From: Thuidium tamariscinum
Lineage: Eukaryota > Streptophyta > Bryopsida > Hypnales > Thuidiaceae
Assembly (NCBI GenBank): GCA_947034885.2
Contig: OX344756.2
Span: forward strand, 18,348,098-18,412,097
DNA length: 64,000 nt
Reading direction: 5' to 3'
Positions 54,958-64,000 of the stretch are shown here, in pieces. A program made the position numbers and the translations under genes. The number at the start of each line of letters is the position of its first letter. The stretch's first letter is position 1. The notes beneath the pieces are model-generated. The model was not told the DNA's origin, searched no databases, and was given only the letters and a program-made list of their open reading frames with translations.

Positions 54958-56889
54958 AGATCACACATGCAAAGCGAGCATGCATTGATGCAAACATTTC
55001 CTCCGATCACCAGCAAGTATCTCCTCCGGTCTTCACCTCTGATCCTCTCATGCCCAATGCGAAGCTAGTTGGGATGATCGTTGCTAGCAAGAGGTAGGTG
55101 GCGTAAAGAGGAGAGAAGATGTACGACTTGCTACAAACTTGAAAAGAAGTTTCAAGCACAGGAGCGCAACACGCACGTCTTCTCTGATTTTTTCCGCGCC
55201 CATTCCGCTTGGCTTGTTGACCTTGTCGCGCTGCGTGAGTGATTGAAGACAACATGACCAGAGCACTTGTCCTAACTTGTCTCTTCTTGAAAATAAGTTT
55301 TTCTCATAATGTTGGTTTGGTATAACTTTTTACACCCAAACTTTTTTTTGAAGTTTATTTAGGACCATTAATATATGTAATTATATTTCAATTGCAACTA
55401 GCATATTAGTTTAAAACCGTGCTTACATTGTTTCCATTTTTTGTAATATACTATATGAATGTAAGGAAAAACCTTGATCCAAAGCTTTTGAGGCTACAAC
55501 TAGAGTTATAAATTATTGCACAATAAGAATTCCATAAGAAATTCTTCATTCTTGTAAGTTTAAAAAAACATTCCATCTTGACATGCATTGATTTAAACTC
55601 TATACAGAACTCAAAAAGCAAAGAGTAACATTTTTCAGTGTTGCATCATTATTGAATGTTAATGTGGCAAAAGTTTCTTTTTATTGCATACTAGTTATAA
55701 ATCTTGAATGGTCTTCAATCATTTAAAATTACGCCCATTGTAAGCTTTTGATAATTTTGTTCATCATTTATATCTTGAATATTGGCTAAATACCTAAAAT
55801 TTGCATACTATCAAATTCTTTAAAAAAAATAAACCAAAGTCCAATACCTAAGTTCCTTTTGATCTTGAAATCTTGGAATGTATATTGTATTAATTTAGAA
55901 AAAAATAATGCTTGCTTGCTTACACATCTATGGTAGCTTACTAAATTTGTACCATACTTGCATTTCATTCCATTCTATAAAACCATTTTTTTCTTTTCTT
56001 TTGGCTCAATGCACTAAAGTATGGTAGTTTTGAGAATTAGATTAACTTTTAGAAAATAAAGTTAATATTACATTGCCATTTTTTTAGAAGTTTACTACAA
56101 AAGGATATATTGTATGCTTCTAAATGGGCATTTGTTGTCAAATCTATTACATAAATGTACACCACAAATTGCTTCTTTTTACTCATGAATTATAATATTG
56201 ATTGCAAGATTCCTATTTGCTTTCAATTTGTTACTTTAAATGCTAGGTTCATCAATGCAAGCTCCTAAGTTAAACAATGTCATCATTGATAATACTAAGA
56301 CATTTGTTAAATACTCAAGTTATGTTTGTGAGCCTTTATTTCAATTTGTTTGCGCTCATACTATTAATACTTTTATGCCACACGAGTTCAATGACATATG
56401 AATTTGTAATATACATTTGCAAAAAAAAAATTCACACTTCTATGCATAGTCATTCTCTTCTCTTGTGCAAATCCAACAAGATGATTCAATCAATTTGGTC
56501 AAAGCTTTGTTCTTGATCATTAGAAGCTATAAAAGCAAGCATGAACAATATTGAATGGTGAGTGTATTTTCTCCTTTTTTATTTTTATTTTTTTAGCACT
56601 ACAAGGATTTTTTTTCTTTAAAATTTGACTATGAGAAAGTCAACAAAGTATTAAAATATTTATGTTTATTGTTCTTCTTCTTGTTCAGATTGGCAAGAAT
56701 TTATTTACAAGAATTTCAAAATGTGCATGTGGGATTGTGGAGATGTAGGTTGTATAGTGCAAAGGTGGAATAGGTTGTGAGTGAGGTCTTTGCATACCAT
56801 AGTTGTTATATGAATGTCTTTCTATTAGTAATAAATTCTTTATTTAAGGCAAGTGTATAAAATGTCTAAAACTAGCCAAGTAAAGCTCC
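54958..56889 (+). repeat. partial leader + L repeat copy g
   Basis: Leader landmarks GATCACACATGCAAAGCGAG and GAGGAGAGAAGATGTACGAC, then L blocks in the standard order. Corresponds to about 29090-32040 of unit 1 but lacks the two elements inserted there (30310 and 30826), so it provides their empty sites. No gene. Confidence 0.72.
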
Positions 56890-59593
56890 AAAAGTGCAAA
56901 GTTGGGATGATCGTTACTAACAAGAGGTGGGTGGCATAAAGAAGAGAGAAGATGTCGCTAACTTGAAAAGAAATTCCAAGTGCAAGAATACAGGGCCTGT
57001 GCATCTTCTCTAATTTTTGTCCATTCCACTTGGCTTGTCAACCATGTCGAGCTGCGTCATTCATTGAAGATGACATGACCCACATGACATCCTAGCTTGT
57101 CTCTCAAGCAAGTTTTTCTTGTAATGATTTAGTATAACTTCTTACACCCAAAATTTTTTTAAAAATTATCTGGGACCACTAAGGAGTATCCAAATTTGTA
57201 AGACTCTTTGGTTTTTAGTAGATTTTCATTTTCATTGTTTAAAAAGAAAAAATAAACTTATATGCATTTCCATTAAATTTGCAATTCTTCGACTATTTGA
57301 ATTAATATATTAGTTTGAAATCTTGCACACATTGTTACCATTTTCTGTATATCATGTGAGTGTAAAAAAAATCTTGATCTAAAGCTTTTGAGTCAATAAG
57401 AGTTATGTAATATTATGGCTAAGTAAGAATCTCAAAAGAAATTATTCATTCTTGCACGGTTTTAAAAAAACAATTGCCATCTTGACACACATTGATTTAA
57501 ATCCTATGCAAAACTCAAGAAACAACGAGTAACATCTTAGTTGCATCATTGTTGAATGTTGATGTAAATTTTTTTTTTATAGCATACTCGTTTTGAATCT
57601 TCAATGTTCAAGATTCAGCTAGCCATTGTAAGCTTTTGATAAATTTCTTCATCATTTATATCTTGGATATTGGCTATATTATGGAATAAATACCTCAACT
57701 ATTTCTGGCACTTAAATACCAACATAAATACCTAAATAACAATCAAATACCACAAAATTTGCATATGACCAAATTCTTTGAAAAGAGTGAACCAAAGTCA
57801 AGTACCTAGGTCCCTCTTGATTCAAAATGGTTGTACTTCTAATTTAGAATCCTAAGATCTTGAAATCTTGGAGTGTATATTACGTTAATTTGGAAAAGAA
57901 ATGCTTACAATAATAGTTGCTTACATATCTATGGTAGCTTACCAAGTTTGTACCATACTTGCATTTGATTCCATTTTATTAAAAAAAAATCTCTTTCTTT
58001 TGGCTCAATGCACTAAGATATGGTAGTTCTTACAATTGGTTTAACTTTTCAAAAATCAAGTTATTACATTGCCATTTTAATATTTTATTAGAGGTTTATT
58101 ACAAAAGGATATATTGTGTGCTTTTATGTTACCATTTGTTGTCAAATCTACTATAAATGTACACCACAAATTGCTTCTTTTCACTCATTATAATGTTGAT
58201 TTCAAGAATCCAATTTGCTTTCAATTTGTTACTTTAAATGCTAAATTCATCAATGCAAGCTTCTAATTTAAACAATATTATCATTGATAATATTAAGACA
58301 TTTGTCAAGTACTCAAGTCATATATGTGAGCCTTTATATCAATTTGTTTGCACTCATACCATACTTCTATGCCACACAAGTTCAATGACATATGAATTTG
58401 TCAAATACATTGCAAAAGAAAATTCACAATTCCATGCATGGTCACTCTCTTCTTTTATAGGAGTCCAAGAAGCTAGTTCAATCAATCAGTTTAGTCAAAG
58501 CTTTGTTCTTAATCATTAAAAGCTTTGAAAACTGGGAACAAAATAGTATAGTAAGGGGCCAACAATCACATATGCTAGCGTATTCTCTTCTTCTCTAAGT
58601 CTTTTTTAGCACTACAAGGATGTCCTTCTTTAGAATTTTGCAATAAAAAAGCTAACAGACAAAGTGTTGGAATATTTTTGTTTATTTCTCTAGTTGTCAT
58701 TCCTCTTGTCATTCCTCTTGTTTAAGTTGGCAAGAATTTCTTGATGTGAATTTTTGAGTGTGCATGTGAATGTGGATTGTGTGGTGTAAGTTATTAAATA
58801 AGGTTGAGAATGAGTTTTTTGCACACCACGATTGTTATATGAGTGTCTCTTTGTTATAGTAATGAATTCTTAATATAAAGGAAGTGCATAAAATTTCAAA
58901 AACTAGCCAATTCTTGTTATACATTTATTTGAAAAAATTCCCCTCTTTTTCAATAGTTGTACTATTACATAGTAGTAAAGGTGAGGATGTTGGGGTACTC
59001 ACTCAACTTTGGTCCAAATAGTTTAATATCCTACAAATTGGACTAAAATTCTAGAATAGACAAGCCACAAAAGGACATTTTTCAAATTTTCTTATTGATT
59101 GACATGGTATAAAAAAATGGCAACAATGTGTGTAAGATTTTAGACTAATTTACTAATTAATTCAATTAGTGCAAGAGTTGCAATTTCAATGAGAATATAT
59201 ATATATACACACAATATTTGTTCTTAAAATATTGAAAATGAAAATCTATTGATACAAAAAATAATGAACAATATAATTTGAATAAGACTTATTGGTCTTA
59301 AATAAACTTGTCTCATTATTTGAGCAATGAGTAATATGATTTTTGTTTTGATTTTTTGAAGTTTAGGTGTAAAAAATTCTACTAGACTATTATGAGAAAA
59401 ACTTGCTTGAGAAACAAGGTAGGACGGCGTGTCATGTCACCTTCTACTTTGTACAACAATAGGACTAACAAGCAAAGTGGGATGGACAGAGCACATTCAA
59501 ATTGAAGAAGATGTGCAAGTCTTGCACTTGGGAGTTCATTTCAAGTTTGCAGCAATTACTTCTTTCCTTAATTAATTAATTTACACCCCACCC
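56890..59593 (+). repeat. L repeat copy h bounded by inverted leaders
   Basis: Short plus-oriented leader at 56890-57120, L sequence, then an inverted leader at 59395-59593. Counterpart of 32041-34860 in unit 1. Short simple repeats (ATATATATATATACACACA) occur near 59198. No gene. Confidence 0.7.
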
Positions 59594-59603
59594 ACCCCGG
59601 TAG

Positions 59604-59735
59604 CAGTGATCCCAAAACTGGCTAAATTTCACTCGGTTGCTAATTAATTTCCTCGCGCCATCAGAGTAAATTAAAAAAAAATCTTACAAAAATGAACATT
59701 TGGCTAGAAACCTTGAACCTGTTCTGAGATCACTG
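59604..59735. mobile_element. hAT-type MITE, 8-bp TSD, unit 2 only
   Basis: Ends CAGTGATC and GATCACTG are inverted repeats flanked by a perfect 8-bp duplication, CCCGGTAG (59596-59603 and 59736-59743). Unit 1 has the uninterrupted site (CCTCCCGGATAGGCAAC, about 34857). The 8-bp TSD and CAGTG-type ends fit hAT elements. Length 132 bp. Confidence 0.88.
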
Positions 59736-59743
59736 CCCGGTAG

Positions 59744-60234
59744 GGAACTACGTACTATCATAGTAAAACTTATTTATGAAAACTTCAAATACATAATAAG
59801 CTACTCTAAGTGTTTATGATCATAAAATAAAAGCTTTGATATGAAAGTGCCTTAAAAGACAAATTCAATGATGTAATATTTAATAAGAATAGAAATATTT
59901 ATTAAAAATTACAAAAAATAAAATGTGAATAATAAATCAAATCTCATTCCTACCTATATATATATATGGGTATGCTCATCCAGAGGCTAGGCCAAATTTT
60001 ACAATAATTAATAATTAGAAAATAGAATAAAATAATTTTTGTTTTATTATTTAAATGAAACAAGTGTTATGTGAAGTGATAGTAGGATTATGTATATTAT
60101 TTCTCTTTAAATATGATATCTTATATTCTTATTATCTAAAATCTAAATTATTATATTATGTTAGCCTAGTGTTTTTTTCAAAATAAATTATTATTAATTT
60201 TTTCATTTACTATAATTACATAATTAGCCGGAAT
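59744..60234. other. AT-rich start of segment Z, unit 2
   Basis: Colinear with 34861-35309. Nothing recognised. Confidence 0.45.
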
Positions 60235-61359
60235 TGGATTTATGTCAGAGCACCCCTGCAGAGTTGCTTACCTCGAGCGACGATCATCCCAGCTTTGCAT
60301 TCTGAGAAGATCGGAAGTGCTGCGCAATATTGTGCTGGTCAATGCAAAGCATTTGTTCTTCGCCTTGGACCTGCTGAGATTTCAGAGCTTCTAGCAAGGG
60401 CAAGAGGGAGTTCGAATGGAGAGGTGCCAAGATACCGACTACTCCCGCCTCGACTTCTGTCGAGTTCTCTTGTGGAGTCACAGCGAGGCTGTTGTTCTTG
60501 ATCGATCGAGGCTTTTCATTTCCAATCCAACAAGAGTGTCAGTGAACAAGGAATTAAACATTTTGGGGTTGATTGGAATTGATTAATTAGAACATCCCTG
60601 TCGTTGAAAAGATATTTTTCTGTTTTAGCAGAGACATACTTGCTTATACTGGTCGGTTTCTTGAATTTTCGGTCACCCGACTAGCTGTATATCTAGGGCA
60701 CTTTCAAAGCTTCGCTTATGCAAAGATGCACAGATTTGAGAGTATTTTAGAAGTTACTTGATTTTAATTTTATCAACGTTCATATATTATTTTCTTGAAT
60801 TTGCAGTCATGTGCTCATCAAGGTACGGAGCTAGGCACGATGACTGGGAAGTGACAAGCAGCACGGAGAGGGAGCTGGCTACACATGATAAACGCTTGTA
60901 TACTTTCTGTCAGTTGAATAAATTAAAGCAGATGGTGAGGTAGCGATCTCAATCGAAGCTACAGTGAATGGTAGGGATCCACTTGGAAACCCACATCATG
61001 CAGCAAGGCAGTCAGGCACTTCAGCGCAGAGTTCCGACCCTCCTGATCCCGAATGCTCCGAATGACTCTCTGATCCGAACGTACAAAGTGATCTTACAAT
61101 CCAACAAGTAGAGCAGGTGCTCTCAAGTCACCGCATGGCACGCCAGATCGATTCAATGCTCTTGAACCTTCCCCGTTGCTCTCTCGCTTAGCAATGGGCC
61201 ATGTCGAGCTGATCAGAAAGCATGGCCAGACCGGGAGCATGACAAATGCTTGCAAATTAATCCTTCATCCGTCATCATTCAAGAAAAATTCCTTGATCCG
61301 CAGCAAGTCACTACCACTTTGCGAATACTTAGTTCCACTCCGCTAGTGAGTTTAACATC
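60235..61359 (+). pseudogene. segment Z, unit 2 copy
   Basis: Colinear with 35310-36529 and likewise an inverted, truncated paralogue of the B3 5' region. About 100 bp present in unit 1 (about 35682-35780) is missing here, the deletion lying between short TTAATT repeats. The acceptor TTGCAG and the 44-codon frame (60809-60943) are kept. The minus-strand coding-like piece is frameshifted by a 5-base insertion near 61077. Confidence 0.55.
60809..60943 (+). CDS. possible 44-codon exon in segment Z, unit 2 copy
   Basis: Same frame and acceptor as 35959-36093, with Glu replacing Asp and one silent change noted. The last codons overlap a plausible donor, ATG|GTGAGG, stronger than the GTGCGG of unit 1. 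No domain recognised. Confidence 0.33.
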   Translation: MCSSRYGARHDDWEVTSSTERELATHDKRLYTFCQLNKLKQMVR

Positions 61360-64000
61360 CTCGCAACATTTAAATGGACTCCATGATCGAGAGAGCCCGG
61401 AGAGAAGTCAACGACGGTGAGTAGTCGAGACCTGGCACCTCTCCACGCACCTCTCCACGCGCACTTCCACGCGCACTTCTTCTTGCCCTCATTGAAACAG
61501 CGAATCTCAGGTCAAGGCGGACTAAATCACACATGCAGAGCGAGCAAGCATCGATGCAAGCATTTCCTCCGATCACCAGCACGTATTTCCTGCGCTCTTC
61601 ATCTCCGATCCTATTGCGCGCGCAATGCGAAGCTAGCTGGGCTGATCGTTGCTAGCAAGAGGTGGGTGGCGTAAAGAGGAGAGAAGATGTACGACCTGGT
61701 GTAGCCTCGACAAGAAGTTTCAAGCGCAGGAGGGCAGGGCCCGCGCGTCTTCTCCGATCTTTGCCGCGCCCATTCCGCTTGGCTTGTCACGCCGCGTGAG
61801 TCATTGAACACGACATGACCCGCGCGCCGTCCTTTCAAGCAAGTTTTTTATAACATAATGATTTAGTATTTAACTTCTTACATCCAAAATTCAAAAAAAG
61901 TTTATTTGAGACCACTAAGTATTACTCAAATTATAAGATTCTTTGGGTTTTGTTAGATTTTCATTTTCATTGTTTTAAGAAGAACAAATAATTATATGTA
62001 TTTCCATTAAAATTGCAATTATTCTACTACTTGAACTAGATTGAAATCTTCTACACATTGATACTATTTTTTGTATATTGTGTGAGTGTAAAAAAAACCT
62101 TGATCCAAAACTTTTGATTGAGACAACAAGAGTTATATTACTTATATATTATGGCCCAATAAGAATCCCAAAAGAAAATCTTCATTCTTGTAAGTTTTTC
62201 TATTTTTTTTTTCTTCACATGGATTGATTTAAACCCTACACAAAACTCAAGAAACAAAGAGTAGCATCCTAGTTGTATCATTGTTGAATGTTGATGTGGA
62301 ATTTTTTTATGCATACTATCGGAATCTTTGATGTTTTTTATCCATTTAAAATTACTCCCATTGTAAGCTTTTGATAATTTTGTTCATTATTTACATCTTG
62401 GATATTGGCTATATTTAAGAATAGGTACCTCAATTACTTTTAGCACACAAGTAACCAACATAGGTACCTAAATGATAGTCAAATACCTCAAATTTGCATA
62501 GTATCAAATTCTTTGAAAAGATGAATTAAAATCAAGTATCTAGGTTGTTTTTTATTCTAAAAATAATTGTACCCCTAATTTAGAATGCTAAGATAATTTT
62601 AAAAGGTTGAAAACTTGGAATGTATGTTGTTTTAATTAGTTTTACAATGTAAATGCTTGCATATCAAAGGTTGCTTACAAAGTTTGTACCATATTTTCAT
62701 TTGCTAAGATTTTATAAAAACTTTTTTTCTTCTTTAGTTTGGCTTAATGCACTAAGATATGGTAGTCTTAACAATTGGATTAACTGTTGGAAAACCACAT
62801 TGTGACATTGCAATTTAATTAGAGGTATAGGGTGAGTTCAAGAAAGACCGACCAGTTTTTGTACTCTTTGGCCATAGTACTCATGATTTTTTGGGAATAC
62901 TTTTAAAATAGAAAAAAAATTAATATAAAAAATATGCTTAATTTATATTTCTTGAAGAAGAAGATATCCGAAAAAATAAAAGCGTTATAGGAAAATTCTC
63001 TAGGTAGGTGAACTAGAAAAGTGCAAAATCTCATGAAAATAGGCACTTTGACATTTTTATTTGTAAAAAATAGAAAAAGAAACTTTTTGAGAAACTAAAA
63101 ATTGGCCATTAGGAAATAATTGATGATGACTAGATTTCACCAAAAGAATTATCTAAAAACCATCTTCAATGTTAAAAAATTGCGTGCAATGGAAGTGTTG
63201 TTTGTACTCACGTGGAGGGCATTAATTAATAAATTTTCAAATTTTCTTTGGTAGATACATGATTTCCTACTATACAAATAGACCATGAAATTTTGAGCTC
63301 TAAATCATTAAAATTTTTAACTCCTAATGTAATAAAAACCCTGAAACTCCTAATTGTGACAAATTAGCTAAATTAATTTCTTAAAATTTCAAAAAATAAG
63401 AGATTTGATTAACATCAAGCCAGGAATTTCTAATAAAAATTTCAAACTTATAGGATTCATGCATCAAAAGTTATTGCCAGAAATAACATTGTTTTTTTTA
63501 TCGTGATGTGAAATATGGGAGTGGTCTTTCTTGAACTCACCCTATATTATAAAAGGATATATATTGTGTCATCCATATTAGTATTTGAACGTTTTCAAAT
63601 CTATTATAATTATATACCACAAATTGCTTCTTTTCACTCATTATAATGCTAATTGTAAGAATACTAATTGCCTTCAATTTGTTACTTTAAACACTTTAGG
63701 TTCATCAATACCTCTTAATTTAAACAATATTATCATTGACAACACTATGACATTTGCTTAAATTATACATGTGAGCCTTTACATCAATTTATTTGTACTC
63801 ATAATTCATACCATACTTTTAGTTTGTGATATAGATCTGCAAAAATAATTCACACTTCTATGCATGGCAATTCTTTTTCTCTTAGTAGTCCAACAAGTCA
63901 AATTGATTAATTTGGTCAAATTTTTTTATCTTTTTAGTCTTCTGAAGCTTTAAAAGCAAGTGGAAGGAAAATAGGATGGTAAAGGGCAAATCAAATAAAA
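61360..64000 (+). repeat. leader (long form) + L repeat copy i, cut by window edge
   Basis: Leader 61370-61860, with a small local duplication of CACCTCTCCACGC and CGCGCACTTC near 61435-61478, followed by L sequence to the window end. Counterpart of 36530-39230. It carries the MITE at 62830-63542 in place of the foldback at the neighbouring site in unit 1. Confidence 0.72.
62830..63542. mobile_element. MITE of the GGGTGATTGCAAGAAA family, TSD TATA
   Basis: Ends GGGTGAGTTCAAGAAAGACC and GGTCTTTCTTGAACTCACCC form a perfect inverted repeat, flanked by TATA on both sides (62826-62829 and 63543-63546). A related L copy shows the empty site, TTAGAGGTATATTGC (about 53821). Length 713 bp, non-coding. 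The terminal repeat differs from the family (GTTC for TTGC) symmetrically at both ends. Confidence 0.88.

Larger units (their letters stand above)
40247..64000. repeat. tandem duplication unit 2 (runs off the window)
   Basis: Matches unit 1 in order: 40247-52238 with 20477-29902, then 54958-64000 with about 28960-39230. Between these lies an additional 2.7-kb L segment (52239-54957). By comparison with unit 1, about 1 kb more of the unit is expected past position 64000, and a further B3 copy could follow. Confidence 0.8.

Noticed and set aside
59198..59216. AT/AC microsatellites as notable features
   Set aside because: Short simple repeats common in AT-rich DNA, with no sign of function.
1..64000. 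CRISPR arrays, tRNA or rRNA genes, bacterial-type operons
   Set aside because: No regularly spaced short repeats, cloverleaf-like sequences or rRNA-like blocks were seen; the sequence is eukaryotic nuclear in character.

Overview
Nuclear DNA of a land plant, judged from spliced genes with GT-AG introns, a two-domain plant-type B3 protein, a small C-terminal cysteine-rich membrane protein with a G-box/TATA promoter, and many short TIR transposons. A non-seed plant (moss, liverwort or lycophyte) seems plausible, but nothing here fixes the species. There is no CRISPR, operon, rRNA or recognisable tRNA. Genes sit in islands of higher GC; the rest is very AT-rich.

Layout. 1-10 kb: AT-rich DNA with weak coding-like fragments on the minus strand, a Mutator-type element (5370-6563, 9-bp TSD), two nested PIF/Harbinger-type MITEs (6714-7264 and 7032-7161), elements with TTAA target sites, and a near-perfect 130-bp foldback (9399-9528). 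10-12 kb: one intact gene for a 120-residue CYSTM-like protein (10537-10899), whose last codons and 3' flank are duplicated in tandem. 12-20.4 kb: MITEs, an inverted copy of the long repeat found to the right, and about 4 kb of AT-rich DNA with no convincing gene.

20.5-64 kb is a large tandem duplication. Unit 1 is 20477-40246; unit 2 is 40247 to the window end. Each carries one intact three-exon B3 gene on the minus strand (289 residues; copies differ at 8 residues), a GC-rich 5' region built from repeated modules, a GC-rich 'leader', and then a patchwork of AT-rich 'L' repeats punctuated by more leader copies in both orientations. Each unit also holds a decayed, inverted paralogue of the B3 5' region (segment Z).

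The duplication shows which transposons moved before and after it, because many insertions are filled in one copy and empty in the other. The clearest outcome is a MITE family of about 715-750 bp, with termini like GGGTGATTGCAAGAAA and 4-bp target duplications of varied sequence (ATCA, TCAA, CAAG, AGCT, TATA). That TSD length is unusual for plant TIR elements. Two further groups also make 4-bp duplications (GGTT; TTAA with piggyBac-like CCC ends). No transposase gene is visible, so all are non-autonomous.

Functionally, the only well-supported genes are the CYSTM-like gene and the two B3 genes. Leader copies arranged as inverted repeats around the B3 genes raise the possibility of small-RNA control of the B3 promoters; this is inference. 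All repeat boundaries were read by eye and may be off by a few bases.
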